Positions 27,442 through 37,473 of a DNA stretch of 64,000 nt are shown here, piece after piece. The position numbers and the translations under genes are program-made. The DNA lies in the NCBI RefSeq assembly GCF_037055275.1, contig NZ_CP146343.1, positions 3,196,501-3,260,500 on the forward strand. The letters run 5' to 3'. The notes under the pieces are model-generated. The model worked only from the letters and a program-made list of their open reading frames with translations, was not told the origin of the DNA and made no database searches. This DNA is from Pseudomonas sp. ML2-2023-3. GTDB taxonomy: Bacteria; Pseudomonadota; Gammaproteobacteria; Pseudomonadales; Pseudomonadaceae. Each line of letters starts with the position of its first letter. Within the stretch, counting starts at the first letter, position 1.

Positions 27442-28401
27442 ATGATTTCCTACTACGTTGGTCTCGATGTTTCGAAAGCGACTGTGGATGTGGGGTTTCT
27501 TCCTGCAAATTACCCACAGTTTCAGGTCAGTAATGACCTTGAGGGCTTCACTCGGCTGATCACATGCCTGAACGAGCTTGAGGTGGGGCGGATCTTGCTT
27601 GAAGCCACCGGCGGCTATGAAAGGGCATTGCTCAGAGCCTTGCGGTTGGAGGGTTTGAATGTCTTTCGCGTCAATCCCAAACGCGCTCGCGACTATGCGA
27701 GAGCTATGGGCAAGATAGCTAAAACCGATAAGATCGATGCTCAGATGCTGGCGAAGTTTGCGAGAGATTTCGAGGACTTGCCGCATGTTGAACCGAATAA
27801 GGATCGGGATGAGCTGGGCGAATTGCTCAAGCTGCGAGGCAGCTTGGTCAAGAGCCGAGACAGCGACAAGCGCCGGATGAAGCAAACCACATGCGCTAGA
27901 GCCATATCCACTTACACCGATCACATCGCTTACCTGGAGGGCCAGATCAAGTCATTGGGTAAGGAGATTGAAGATGCCTCGACCGTGCTGGATCAGGAGA
28001 AAGCCAGGCGACTGAGGTCGGTGAAAGGGATCGGAGCCATCACCTGCGGAACGCTCATGGCATTTCTTCCTGAGCTCGGAACCGTGTCGGGACGCAAGAT
28101 TGCGGCTTTGGCAGGGTTAGCGCCCTACAACAACGATAGTGGCAAGAAGAGCGGCCCCCGATCAATCGAGGGCGGGCGCTATACAGTGCGTGGCGCAACC
28201 TATATGTCGACCTGGTCAATGGTTCAGCACGATCCGCAAGTCAAAGCCGAATATGAGGCTCTGCGAGCGCGAGGCAAGCTTGCGAAGGTCGCTGTTGTGG
28301 CATGCATGCGTAAGCTATTGATTCGTCTTAACGCAATGCTGCGAGATGGCACGGGTTGGAGGGAGAAGAAATCTCAGGCCCCGCATTTTGATAACAAATG
28401 A
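27442..28401 (+). CDS. IS110-family transposase (DEDD recombinase), copy 1
   Basis: A 319-residue recombinase. The RuvC-like DEDD domain shows D9 (GLDVSK), E54/E60 (LLEATGGYE), D96 and D99 (TDKIDA); the C-terminal Transposase_20 domain begins near LRSVKGIGAIT (191-201) and includes GRYTVRGATYMSTW with S256 or S259 as candidate catalytic serine. ATG 27442 is preferred to TTG 27436 because AAGAGGA lies seven bases before it. Product is identical to that of copy 2, suggesting recent transposition or gene conversion. Confidence 0.93.
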   Translation: MISYYVGLDVSKATVDVGFLPANYPQFQVSNDLEGFTRLITCLNELEVGRILLEATGGYERALLRALRLEGLNVFRVNPKRARDYARAMGKIAKTDKIDAQMLAKFARDFEDLPHVEPNKDRDELGELLKLRGSLVKSRDSDKRRMKQTTCARAISTYTDHIAYLEGQIKSLGKEIEDASTVLDQEKARRLRSVKGIGAITCGTLMAFLPELGTVSGRKIAALAGLAPYNNDSGKKSGPRSIEGGRYTVRGATYMSTWSMVQHDPQVKAEYEALRARGKLAKVAVVACMRKLLIRLNAMLRDGTGWREKKSQAPHFDNK

Positions 28402-28422
28402 GGGGCACTTTACTGAAGCGAG

Positions 28423-28465
28423 GGCTTCGCCAGTAATACCGCTACGCGGTATCGCTGGCGAAGCC
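28423..28465. other. Perfect nested hairpin near the right end of IS110 copy 1
   Basis: Outer arms ggcttcgccag/ctggcgaagcc (28423-28433, 28455-28465) and inner arms ataccgc/gcggtat (28436-28442, 28446-28452) form a nearly continuous stem with a 3-nt loop, 21 bp after the transposase stop. It may end the transposase mRNA or block read-through; no T-run follows. Copy 2 has the same structure at 62124-62166. Confidence 0.7.
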
Positions 28466-28549
28466 ATGTCCGAAAGGATTATTTGAAAATAAATCCTCAA
28501 TGACAGTTGCTCCCACAGGTTCTGTGATGTCCATGACTACAAGATCAAG

Positions 28550-28636
28550 GTGGGAGCGGGCTTGCTCGCGATGGCATCGCCCCGGCCTTGCCGTCAGACC
28601 ACGTCACCAGCATCGCAGGCAAGCCAGCTTCCACAC
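28550..28636. repeat. Uninterrupted REP pair next to IS110 copy 1
   Basis: Left arm gtgggagcgggcttgctcgcgatgg begins at 28550; right arm agcatcgcaggcaagccagcttccacac ends at 28636. The second arm carries aagccagcttccac, one mismatch from the 14-nt IS110 target aagccagctcccac, and is empty. Confidence 0.85.
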
Positions 28637-28643
28637 GATAAAT

Positions 28644-28919
28644 TCAGTCGCGGTAGAACACTTGCACAAGGTGGTAGCCGAACTTGCTTTTGATCGGGCC
28701 GTGTACCACCCGCAGCGGCTTCTTGAAGATGATCTGGTCGATAACGCCCACCATCTGCCCAGGCCGCACTTCCCCCAGATCGCCGCCACGTTTGCCCGAC
28801 GGACAGGTCGAGAATTTTTTCGCCAGCACATCGAAGGCTTCGCCCTTGGCGATGCGTTGCTTGAGCGATTCGGCTTCTTCGGCGGTCTTCACCAGGATAT
28901 GGCGGGCTTGAGCTTTCAT
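28644..28919 (-). CDS. ppiC: Parvulin-type peptidyl-prolyl cis-trans isomerase
   Basis: A 91-residue single-domain parvulin: ARHILVKT at the N-terminus, then FSTCPSGKRGGDLGEVRPGQMV and VHGPIKSKFGYHLVQV, the residues that form the PPIase active site. No signal peptide is present, so it should be cytoplasmic like E. coli PpiC. It folds proteins by isomerising X-Pro bonds. It sits alone between a REP and a histidine kinase gene on the same strand. Confidence 0.92.
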   Translation of the reverse strand: MKAQARHILVKTAEEAESLKQRIAKGEAFDVLAKKFSTCPSGKRGGDLGEVRPGQMVGVIDQIIFKKPLRVVHGPIKSKFGYHLVQVFYRD

Positions 28920-28964
28920 GGGATCTTTACCTTGGAACAGTAGGGCATAGTGCGCGGGCGCGGA

Positions 28965-29891
28965 TTATGCCTGAGTTTTCGCTTCGGGGCTGTGGTAGCG
29001 CGGCAGGTACAGGCACACCCGGGTGCCGCAACCGCTCTGGCTGCTGATGCTGACATGCCCGCCAGACTGCTGGGCAAACCCGTAAATCATCGACAACCCC
29101 AGCCCCGTGCCCTGGCCCACGGGCTTGGTGGTGAAAAAGGGGTCAAAGGCCTTGGCAAGGGTTTGCGGGGTCATGCCCGTGCCGTCGTCACTCACCTCAA
29201 GCATCACGTAATCCCCTGAGCTGACCGCTTCCAGGGTGCTGAGATCACTGGCGTCAAGATAGTGGTTGGCTGTTTTGATCACCAGGGTGCCACCTTCAGG
29301 CATCGCATCCCGGGCGTTGATCATCAGATTGAGCAGGGCGCTTTCAAGTTGGCCAGTGTCGGTGTTGATCGGCCATATGTTCGGACCCAGCTCCAGGATC
29401 AGATCGATGTGCGCGCCCGTGGCGTTACTGAACAGCGCCTGCAACGAACTCACCAGCTGATTGGGGTCCAGGGGCTTGCGGTCCAGGGACTGACGGCGCG
29501 AAAACGTCAGCAGGCGATTGGTCAGTGCGGCTGCCCGTTGTGCGGAAGACACGGCGGCATCGGCAAAACGCTCTACTTCGTCGATACGGCCAGCCGCGAT
29601 ATAGCGCTTCATTAAATCCAGGCTGGCAATAATCCCGGTCAGCATATTGTTGAAGTCGTGGGCGATACCGCCGGTCAACTGGCCCACGGCTTCCATTTTT
29701 TGCCCATGGCGCAGGGCTTCCTCGGCGCGAGCGCGTTCCTGTATCTCGCGCTGCAACTGCAGGTTGGCCTCGGCCAGCGCCCGGGTACGTTCGGCCACGC
29801 GTTCCTCAAGGGTCTCGTTAAGCTCCAGCAATGCCTGTTCGGTGGCACTGGCCTGCAAGCGTTGGTAGCGCCTTGAACTCTTGGTTGCCAT
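28965..29891 (-). CDS. Orphan cytosolic sensor histidine kinase
   Basis: A 308-residue kinase without membrane segments or PAS domain. An N-terminal coiled coil (about residues 15-65, heptad-rich [30 protein letters not shown]) leads to the H-box [14 protein letters not shown], an N-box [15 protein letters not shown]1 VSDDGTGM and G2 GTGLGLSM. No receiver domain or response-regulator gene is adjacent, so its partner is unknown. The short N-terminus suggests it senses via another protein or lost its sensor. Confidence 0.85.
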   Translation of the reverse strand: MATKSSRRYQRLQASATEQALLELNETLEERVAERTRALAEANLQLQREIQERARAEEALRHGQKMEAVGQLTGGIAHDFNNMLTGIIASLDLMKRYIAAGRIDEVERFADAAVSSAQRAAALTNRLLTFSRRQSLDRKPLDPNQLVSSLQALFSNATGAHIDLILELGPNIWPINTDTGQLESALLNLMINARDAMPEGGTLVIKTANHYLDASDLSTLEAVSSGDYVMLEVSDDGTGMTPQTLAKAFDPFFTTKPVGQGTGLGLSMIYGFAQQSGGHVSISSQSGCGTRVCLYLPRYHSPEAKTQA

Positions 29892-30123
29892 GGTAAGTCC
29901 TGGAGTAAATCACTCAATAAGTCTATTGGATGCCGGATAGCGGCTCAATGCTATCGACGTTGCTGCAAGCCGCGTCCCTGACACTGCGACTAAGGTCCAA
30001 TGAGGCTCAGGCTAAGCCTTTCGTACAATTGCGCCCCTTTTTTTCGATTGAATGTGCCCACGTGATAGTCCGTGTGCCTTCGATCGCTTTCATCCTGCCT
30101 TGATTGGCTGCTGGAGCTTGTAG

Positions 30124-31425
30124 ATGGTTGTTCCTTTAACAGTGTTGGCGCAGTGCCGGGTATCACGCTTGGGTGCGCTGGCAGTGTGTGCCGGTTTTGC
30201 CGCACAGTCACAAGCCGGCGGTTTCATCGAAGACAGCAGCGCCAAACTGGAAGCGCGCACGGTGTATTTCAATCGTGACTTTCGCGATGGCAGCAGCTCA
30301 AATCCCCAGGGCGCTTCCAAGCGTGATGAAACGGCTCAAGGTTTTATCCTCAACCTGCAATCGGGTTATACCGAAGGCACCGTCGGTTTTGGCCTCGATG
30401 CGCTGGGCATGCTGGGTCTGAAACTGGACTCCAGCCCTGCCGACAGCAACAGCGGCCTGCTACCTTCGACCGGCAATGATCCGCGTCGTTCCAAGGATCA
30501 ATACGCCAAGTTGGGGCTGACGGCCAAGATGCGCGTGTCACAGACCGTACTCAAGTATGGTGCGCTGCTGCCTGACCTGCCGCTGCTCAAGTACAACGAT
30601 GGCCGACTGCTGCCCACCCAGTTCAACGGTGCCATGCTGGTTTCCCAGGAAATCAGGGACCTCAAGTTCACGGCCTCGCGCCTTGATCGCTATACCGCCC
30701 GTGATTCCACCGATTCCCAGGACCTGCGCCTGAACTGCAAGAACAAGCGTTATGCCTGCAATGTCACCGCCGATCACTTCACTCTGTACGGGTTGGACTA
30801 CAAGGTTAACGATCGCCTGACCGCGCAATATCACTACGCGGAGCTGCAAGACATCTACCGCCAGCAATTTGTCGGTGTGCTCGCCAGCCAGCCGATGGGG
30901 CCGGGCGTGCTCTCAGCCGATGTGCGCTTGCTCAAGAGTGATGACGCGGGTTCTGCCAAGGCCTCGACCATCGACAACCGCGCCCTGGGCGCCATGCTCG
31001 GTTACTCGGTGGGCGGGCATAAGGTCAGTGCAGGCTGGCAGCGCATGAACGGCGACACGTCGATGCCGTATCTGGATGGCAGCAACCCGTATCTGGTCAA
31101 CTACCTGCAGGTCAACGATTTTGCCAATGCCCAGGAGCGCTCCTGGCAGTTGCGTTATGACTATGACTTCAAGGCCATCGGCATTGACGGTTTGTCGTTC
31201 CTGACGCGCTATGTGAATGGCGACCACATCAAAGTGGTTGGCAGCACCGAAGAAGGCAAGGAGTGGGAGCGTGATAGCGAGCTGAAGTACATCGTGCAGA
31301 GCGGCACGTTCAAGGACGTCAGCCTGCGCTTGCGAAATGCGACCTACCGGACCAACTACGCCCAGTTCGCCCGTGACGTGGATGAAACCCGCCTGATCGT
31401 CAGCTATAACCTGTCGATCTGGTGA
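30124..31425 (+). CDS. OprD-family outer-membrane porin
   Basis: A 433-residue outer-membrane barrel with a signal peptide ending near AAQSQA (residue 31), the family start GGFIEDSSAKLEARTVYFNRDFRD, alternating hydrophobic strands and a C-terminal strand ending in an aromatic residue (LIVSYNLSIW). OprD-family channels admit amino acids, dipeptides or carboxylates. The converging mtl operon starts 70 bp downstream of its end, so linkage to mannitol uptake is not implied. Substrate unknown. Confidence 0.9.
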   Translation: MVVPLTVLAQCRVSRLGALAVCAGFAAQSQAGGFIEDSSAKLEARTVYFNRDFRDGSSSNPQGASKRDETAQGFILNLQSGYTEGTVGFGLDALGMLGLKLDSSPADSNSGLLPSTGNDPRRSKDQYAKLGLTAKMRVSQTVLKYGALLPDLPLLKYNDGRLLPTQFNGAMLVSQEIRDLKFTASRLDRYTARDSTDSQDLRLNCKNKRYACNVTADHFTLYGLDYKVNDRLTAQYHYAELQDIYRQQFVGVLASQPMGPGVLSADVRLLKSDDAGSAKASTIDNRALGAMLGYSVGGHKVSAGWQRMNGDTSMPYLDGSNPYLVNYLQVNDFANAQERSWQLRYDYDFKAIGIDGLSFLTRYVNGDHIKVVGSTEEGKEWERDSELKYIVQSGTFKDVSLRLRNATYRTNYAQFARDVDETRLIVSYNLSIW

Positions 31426-31446
31426 CGCGCGGGTGTTACGGATTTT

Positions 31447-31475
31447 TGTGGGAGCGGGCAGGCCCGGATCCCACA
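31447..31475. repeat. Short REP-like palindrome
   Basis: tgtgggagcgggcaggcccggatcccaca forms an imperfect hairpin in the 69-bp gap between the convergent oprD-like and mtlZ genes. It may end or protect both transcripts. Confidence 0.5.
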
Positions 31476-31494
31476 GGTAGTGCGGGTCAATAAA

Positions 31495-32433
31495 TCAGAA
31501 CAACTGCGCGCGATAGGGTAAATCCGGGCCGGTTTTGCTGCAGGTGAGGGCGGCGGCGCGGCTGGCGAAGTCGAGCAGGGTGTCGAGTTGGGTGGCACTC
31601 AACTGCTGCAGACCCTCGATGGAGTCCAGCCCATGCTCGGTCAACCAGGCGATCACTGCCGCCTGAAAGGTATCGCCCGCGCCTACGGTGTCCGCAACGT
31701 CTACGCGGGTGGCCGCCGCCGTGCGCAGGCCATGCTCGCGGCTCCAGACACTGGCGCCCTGGCTGCCACGGGTCAAAAACACCAGTTGGCAGCGATGGCT
31801 CAACCATGACCGGGCTATCTCTTGCGGGTCTTGCCCCGGGTACAGCAGCTCCAGGTCTTCATCACTGACTTTGATCACATCGGCATAGGGGATCAGTTCA
31901 TTGATGCGCTGACGCCATACTTCAATATCCGGTTCAGGGTTCAGTCGCACATTCGGGTCGAGGCTGATCAGCCGCCGCCCGCTTTCGCGTTTGACCAGTG
32001 CCAGCAAGGTATCGGCAACCGGTTGCACCACCAATGAAAAAGACCCGACATGCAGCCCGCGTACTTCAGGGCCCAACTGGGGCAAATGACGGGTGTGCAA
32101 TTGCCGGTCGGCGCAGCCTTCGCCGCGAAAGCTGTAGGCAGGGGAGCCGTTGGCATCCAGCGCGACCATGGCCAGGGTGGTAGGGGCGTCCATCCTGATC
32201 AGGAACTGGTCACTGACGCCTTCGTCCAGCAGGACTTGCTTCAGGCGCTGGCCCAGATAGTCCGTCGACAATCCGGCAAACAGTGCGGTGTCGATGCCCA
32301 GGCGACGCAGGCCCACGGCCACGTTGAACGGCGACCCCCCGGCAATGGCCTTGAACTCGACTTTGTTCGCTTGTGCGCAGCTTTGCGCTTGCGCGAAAAA
32401 ATCAAACAGTGCTTCTCCGCATATCACATACAT
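31495..32433 (-). CDS. mtlZ: Fructokinase of the mannitol operon (PfkB family)
   Basis: A 312-residue PfkB-type kinase: GGSPFNVAVGLRRLG at the N-terminus and the anion-hole/catalytic motif DTVGAGDTFQAAVIAWL near residue 247. It phosphorylates fructose, the product of mannitol dehydrogenase, to fructose 6-phosphate. It is the last gene of the mtl operon, five bases after the xylulokinase gene. The order mtlEFGKDYZ matches that described for Pseudomonas fluorescens. Confidence 0.92.
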   Translation of the reverse strand: MYVICGEALFDFFAQAQSCAQANKVEFKAIAGGSPFNVAVGLRRLGIDTALFAGLSTDYLGQRLKQVLLDEGVSDQFLIRMDAPTTLAMVALDANGSPAYSFRGEGCADRQLHTRHLPQLGPEVRGLHVGSFSLVVQPVADTLLALVKRESGRRLISLDPNVRLNPEPDIEVWRQRINELIPYADVIKVSDEDLELLYPGQDPQEIARSWLSHRCQLVFLTRGSQGASVWSREHGLRTAAATRVDVADTVGAGDTFQAAVIAWLTEHGLDSIEGLQQLSATQLDTLLDFASRAAALTCSKTGPDLPYRAQLF

Positions 32434-32438
32434 AACGT

Positions 32439-33932
32439 TTACTCGGTTAAGGCCGCGACCTGTTGTCGGTAGCGTAGATAGAAGTGTTCATAGGCTTGCA
32501 CATTCGTTGCAACGGGGCGGGTTTCGCCCGCCTGGTCGAGGCGCACGCAACGCTGACACAGCTGTGCCAGCGTTTGACGACCAGCACCCACACACCAGGC
32601 GGCCTGAATTGCCGCGCCCAGGGCGCCAGCTTCGCTTTGTTCGGTGCAGACCACCGGGGTGTTCATGATGTCGGCGACGATCTGGCGCCACAACGGGCTT
32701 TTCGAACCGCCGCCCACCAGTCGTATGGTGCGGCTTTGCATCCCGTTCTTGCGCAGCAGGTCCAGGCCGTAGCGCAGGCCATAGGTGGTGCCTTCGATGG
32801 CGGCCCTGCACAGATTGGCCTGGGTCATGTTGGCCAGGGTAAGGCCCTGGAAACTGCCGCTGGCATCGGGCAGGGCGGGCACCCGTTCACCATTGAGAAA
32901 GGGCAGCAGGCTGACCCCTTCAGTGCCAATCGGTGCCTGGCTGGCCAGTTGATTGAAGGCCTCCAGGGGCAGCCCGAACAATGTCCGTACGGCGCCTGTG
33001 ACATTGGTCAGGTTGAGGGTGCAGATCAAGGGGAGCCAGCCGCCGCTTGACGAGCAGAAGCTGGCCACCGACGAGTCGGGGCTGATCTGGGGCTGCGGAT
33101 CAAAGGCATACACCGTGCCTGATGAACCCAGGCTCATGGTGATAATCCCCGGTTCAATATTGCCCGTGCCTATGGCGCCGAGCATGTTGTCGCCACCACC
33201 GCTGGACACCACGGCATCGGGGTTGAGCCCCAGCAGCCTGGCAATCTCTGGACGCAGGCAACCGACCGGCTGGTGAGACTCGATCAATTCAGGCAGCGCC
33301 TGTTCAAGACGGCGATCCGGGTCGATATGGCGCAGGATATCGAGGTCCCACTGGCGGCTGCGCACATTGAAATAACCGGTGCCCGAGGCATCGCCGTATT
33401 CGCTGCAACAGCGGCCGGTGAGCCAGTAATTGAGGTAGTCATGGGGCAACAGGATATGGGCAATCTGCGCAAATACCCGGGGATGATGGATTTTGGTCCA
33501 TAGCAGTTTTGAAACGGTGTAGCCCGGTGCAATAACCAGCCCCAACTGCTGCATTGAACCGGCTTCGCCCCCCAGCCATTCCAGTAACTGGCGGTTTTCG
33601 GGAGCCGACTCGGTGTCGCACCAGAGCTTGGCCGGACGTAAAACATGCCCGTTCTTGTCCAGCAGCACCAGCCCGTGCTGCTGGCCGCTGACGCCAATGC
33701 CCTGAATCTGCTGGCCGCTGACACCGGCCTGGCTCAGTGCTTGTTGCGTGGCACACGTCAGTGCCTGCAACCACTGCTCGGTGTCTTGCTCTCGGCGTCC
33801 GTGCTCACCCTGGATCAACGTATGGGGCGCAGTGCCCAACCCCAGTACCTGGCCGCTGTGGCTGTCGAGGATCAGCGCTTTGGTGCCCTGTGTACCGCAG
33901 TCGATGCCCAGGAATAAGGTGCGAGTGTTCAT
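32439..33932 (-). CDS. mtlY: Xylulokinase of the mannitol/arabitol operon (FGGY family)
   Basis: A 497-residue FGGY sugar kinase: the N-terminal ATP-binding start LFLGIDCGTQGTKALIL, GVSGQQHG, and the C-terminal GGGSKSPLWRQIVADI motif. It phosphorylates D-xylulose, the product of arabitol oxidation by MtlD, which acts on several polyols. ATG 33932 is preferred to the upstream in-frame start seven codons earlier. A hairpin followed by T6 lies between mtlD and this gene. Confidence 0.92.
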   Translation of the reverse strand: MNTRTLFLGIDCGTQGTKALILDSHSGQVLGLGTAPHTLIQGEHGRREQDTEQWLQALTCATQQALSQAGVSGQQIQGIGVSGQQHGLVLLDKNGHVLRPAKLWCDTESAPENRQLLEWLGGEAGSMQQLGLVIAPGYTVSKLLWTKIHHPRVFAQIAHILLPHDYLNYWLTGRCCSEYGDASGTGYFNVRSRQWDLDILRHIDPDRRLEQALPELIESHQPVGCLRPEIARLLGLNPDAVVSSGGGDNMLGAIGTGNIEPGIITMSLGSSGTVYAFDPQPQISPDSSVASFCSSSGGWLPLICTLNLTNVTGAVRTLFGLPLEAFNQLASQAPIGTEGVSLLPFLNGERVPALPDASGSFQGLTLANMTQANLCRAAIEGTTYGLRYGLDLLRKNGMQSRTIRLVGGGSKSPLWRQIVADIMNTPVVCTEQSEAGALGAAIQAAWCVGAGRQTLAQLCQRCVRLDQAGETRPVATNVQAYEHFYLRYRQQVAALTE

Positions 33933-33956
33933 GCAGAACCTGTTTTGGGTCATGTC

Positions 33957-33990
33957 AAAAAACCACCCCCGCCTCGGGGAAAGGGGGTGG
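33957..33990 (-). terminator. Intra-operon hairpin with T-run between mtlD and mtlY
   Basis: Read on the minus strand, ccaccccctttccccgaggc...gggggtgg is followed by TTTTTT (the A-run at 33957-33962). It resembles an intrinsic terminator within the mtl operon, 12 bp after the mtlD stop. Partial termination here would lower expression of the two kinase genes relative to the transporter and dehydrogenase. Confidence 0.65.
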
Positions 33991-34002
33991 GGTGAGGGCT
34001 GT

Positions 34003-35478
34003 TCAAAGATGCAGCAGTTTCTCCAGCGTCCCGCTCACGCCCGCTTCACGCAAGTTGTTCAGACACCACTCAAAGGCAGCCACAAACTCGGCCGACTGGG
34101 CGATGGCAGTGCCAAAAATCTCTTCCACTCCCAACAGCCGCTGCACGATCAGCGCATCCTCCGCGACCAAAGCCTGGCAAAACACGCCTCGTGGGTCGGG
34201 AATGTCATAGGTTTGCCCGTTCTCGTCCACACCCTTGAGGTACAGCGCCCAGGCAGCCACCACCAGCGCCGCACGCTTAAGCTGCGCGCCATCGCTGATC
34301 AGGCGATTGATGGTTGGAATGGTGAATTTGGGAAACTTCGACGAACCGTCAGAACACACGCGCTCCAACTGGTCGGCAATGGCCTGGTTGGAAAAACGCT
34401 GGACCAGGGTGTCTTTGTAAACCGCAAGGTCGATGCCTGGCACCGGTGCCAGCTGCGGCGTCACGTCCAGGTCCATGTAGGCGCGCATGTAGGCTACGAA
34501 CAAGGGGTCATTCATGGTCTCGTGGACAAAGCGATAGCCCTTGAGAAACCCCAGGTAGGTCAGCGCCAGGTGACTGCCGTTGAGCAGTTTGATTTTCATC
34601 TCTTCATAGGGCGTGACGTCATCCGTGAGCTGTACACCCACGGTTTCCCATGCCGGACGGCCATCGGTGAACTTGTCTTCCAGCACCCACTGGATAAATG
34701 GTTCGCACACCACTGGCCAGGCATCTTCGATCCCCAACTGGTCCTGCAGTTGCTGGCGATGGGCATCGCTGGTCATGGGGGTAATGCGGTCCACCATTGC
34801 ATTGGGAAAGCTGACATGGGCGGCGATCCAGTCATGCAAATTCATATCGCTCAGCGCGGCGAAGGCCAGCAGCGCCTTGCGTGCCACCGCGCCGTTGTGG
34901 GGCAGGTTATCGCAGGACATGACAGTAAACGCCCGGGTGCCGTTGGCCCTGCGTTGGGCGAGGGCGGCACAGAGCACGCCAAATACCGTTGTCGGCGCCT
35001 CGGGGTGGGCCAGGTCGTGCTGGATGGGCGCCAGCGCAGCCATGAACTCGCCGCTGCTGTCGTCAATGCAATAACCGCCTTCAGTGATGGTCAGTGAAAC
35101 GATACGAATCGCCGGGCTGGCGAGTTTGTCGATCAGCGCCTGAATGCCATCTTCAGCCAGCAGCATGTCACTGATGGAGCCAATGATCCGGCTCTGGTTA
35201 TCGTCGCCATCCCCCAGTTCGAAGAGGGTATAGAGGTAGTCCTGACTGGCCAGATCGTCGCGCACCTTGCGGTCCTCGGCGCGCAGGCCAATGCCGCAAA
35301 TGCTCCAGTCAAGATCACGGCCCTGGCTCATCAGGGCATCGGTGTAATACGCCTGATGGGCGCGATGAAAGCCGCCCACCCCGATATGTGCAATGCCATG
35401 TTGGGTATGGCTTGCAAGATAGGCGGGCTTGGCCACTTTGTCGGTGAGGTTATCGAGATTCAGGCGATTAAGTTTCAT
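34003..35478 (-). CDS. mtlD: Mannitol 2-dehydrogenase (polyol dehydrogenase)
   Basis: A 491-residue NAD-dependent long-chain polyol dehydrogenase: Rossmann motif HIGVGGFHRAHQAYY, the catalytic-lysine segment MKIKLLNGSHLALTYLG, and the WALYLKG motif near the C-terminus. It oxidises D-mannitol to D-fructose and D-arabitol to D-xylulose. Length matches the Pseudomonas fluorescens enzyme. It follows mtlK in the operon. Confidence 0.95.
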   Translation of the reverse strand: MKLNRLNLDNLTDKVAKPAYLASHTQHGIAHIGVGGFHRAHQAYYTDALMSQGRDLDWSICGIGLRAEDRKVRDDLASQDYLYTLFELGDGDDNQSRIIGSISDMLLAEDGIQALIDKLASPAIRIVSLTITEGGYCIDDSSGEFMAALAPIQHDLAHPEAPTTVFGVLCAALAQRRANGTRAFTVMSCDNLPHNGAVARKALLAFAALSDMNLHDWIAAHVSFPNAMVDRITPMTSDAHRQQLQDQLGIEDAWPVVCEPFIQWVLEDKFTDGRPAWETVGVQLTDDVTPYEEMKIKLLNGSHLALTYLGFLKGYRFVHETMNDPLFVAYMRAYMDLDVTPQLAPVPGIDLAVYKDTLVQRFSNQAIADQLERVCSDGSSKFPKFTIPTINRLISDGAQLKRAALVVAAWALYLKGVDENGQTYDIPDPRGVFCQALVAEDALIVQRLLGVEEIFGTAIAQSAEFVAAFEWCLNNLREAGVSGTLEKLLHL

Positions 35479-35506
35479 GGTGCTATCTCAAAAAAGGTCG
35501 TCAGCG

Positions 35507-36610
35507 TCAGGCCGCAGCGCGCAATGGGCGGGTGAGGGCCAGCCCGTCAGCATCGAACAGATGGCAATGCTCACTGTCCAGGTGCAGGTTCAATTGCTCG
35601 CCGTACTGGCTGGCCATATCGCCCCGGATACGCATGGTCAGTGGTTCGCCGCAGGCGGTTATTACGTGGCAGTAGGTGTCGCTCCCCAAGCGTTCGCCAA
35701 CATCGGCCGTGACGCTGAGGGCGCATTCGCCGGGTTTGGCGAGGTTCAGGTGCTCGGGGCGGATGCCCAGAGTGACGGGGCTGCCCAGGCTCAGCGAGGC
35801 GCCGCTCAGGGGCAATTGAATACGGGTGCCGGCGTCCAGTTCGACTTCACAGCCCTGGCTATCGAGGCGAGTGATTCTGCCTTTCAAAAAGCCCATTTTC
35901 GGTGTGCCCAGGAACCCGGCGACAAACAGGTTGGCCGGCTGGTGATACAGATCCAGTGGCGAGCCAACCTGCTCGATTTTACCGGCATTGAGCACCACCA
36001 CTTTGTCGGCCAGGGTCATGGCTTCGACCTGATCGTGGGTCACGTAAATCATCGTGGCTTGCAATTCCTGGTGCAAACGCGCCAGTTCCAGGCGCATCTG
36101 TACCCGCAGGGCGGCATCGAGGTTGGACAGTGGTTCGTCGAACAGGAATATTTTCGGGTTACGCACAATCGCCCTTCCTATGGCCACGCGCTGACGCTGG
36201 CCGCCGGACAAGTGTTTGGGTTTGCGCTCCAGCAACGGCGCAAGCTCAAGGATCCGTGCCGCTTCGCTGACTTTCTTCTCGACTTCAGCCTTGGGTACGC
36301 CCGCCAGATCGAGGGCGAAGGACATATTTTTGCGCACACTCATGTGCGGATACAGGGCGTAGGTCTGGAACACCATCGCCAGATCGCGCTTGGCCGGGCT
36401 GACCTGGGTGATATCACGACCGTCCAGCTCGATAGTGCCGTCAGTCACTTCCTCGAGCCCGGCAATCAGGCGCAGCAACGTTGATTTACCGCACCCCGAT
36501 GGCCCGACGAATACCACGAATTCGCGGTCGTGCACTTCAAGGTCGATGCCCTTGATGATGGAGAAGCCTTCGAAACCCTTTTGCAGATTCTTGATTTTCA
36601 GGTTGGCCAT
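35507..36610 (-). CDS. mtlK: Polyol ABC importer ATPase
   Basis: A 367-residue MalK-type ATPase: Walker [10 protein letters not shown], signature LSGGQRQRV, Walker [14 protein letters not shown], and a C-terminal TOBE-type regulatory domain ([11 protein letters not shown]). ATG 36610 is preferred because GGAGG lies six bases before it. It powers the MtlEFG importer for mannitol, glucitol and arabitol. Inner membrane, cytoplasmic face. Confidence 0.94.
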   Translation of the reverse strand: MANLKIKNLQKGFEGFSIIKGIDLEVHDREFVVFVGPSGCGKSTLLRLIAGLEEVTDGTIELDGRDITQVSPAKRDLAMVFQTYALYPHMSVRKNMSFALDLAGVPKAEVEKKVSEAARILELAPLLERKPKHLSGGQRQRVAIGRAIVRNPKIFLFDEPLSNLDAALRVQMRLELARLHQELQATMIYVTHDQVEAMTLADKVVVLNAGKIEQVGSPLDLYHQPANLFVAGFLGTPKMGFLKGRITRLDSQGCEVELDAGTRIQLPLSGASLSLGSPVTLGIRPEHLNLAKPGECALSVTADVGERLGSDTYCHVITACGEPLTMRIRGDMASQYGEQLNLHLDSEHCHLFDADGLALTRPLRAAA

Positions 36611-36632
36611 GATGGGCCTCCAGTCATTGTTG

Positions 36633-37463
<831 letters not shown>

Positions 37464-37473
37464 CACTGGGCCC

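Larger units (their letters stand above)
27229..28510 (+). mobile_element. IS110-family insertion sequence, copy 1, inserted in a REP
   Basis: The element is about 1.28 kb with one DEDD transposase gene, a 5' non-coding region of about 210 bp and a 3' region of about 110 bp. It has no terminal inverted repeats or long target duplication, as expected for IS110. Comparison with copy 2 shows identity over 27210-28520 versus 60911-62221 (offset 33701), the outer parts of which are REP sequence. The boundaries given follow from the bridge-RNA guide matches: a shared GC is found at 27227-27228 and 28509-28510. Confidence 0.88.

Noticed and set aside
27391..27924. 177-residue open frame antisense to the IS110 transposase (also at 61092-61625)
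   Set aside because: Both copies show it only because the element is identical; it overlaps the catalytic domain and the predicted bridge RNA and has no ribosome site.
33748..35097. 449-residue open frame antisense to mtlD
   Set aside because: Shadow frame crossing the mtlD/mtlY gap; no motif, no start signal.
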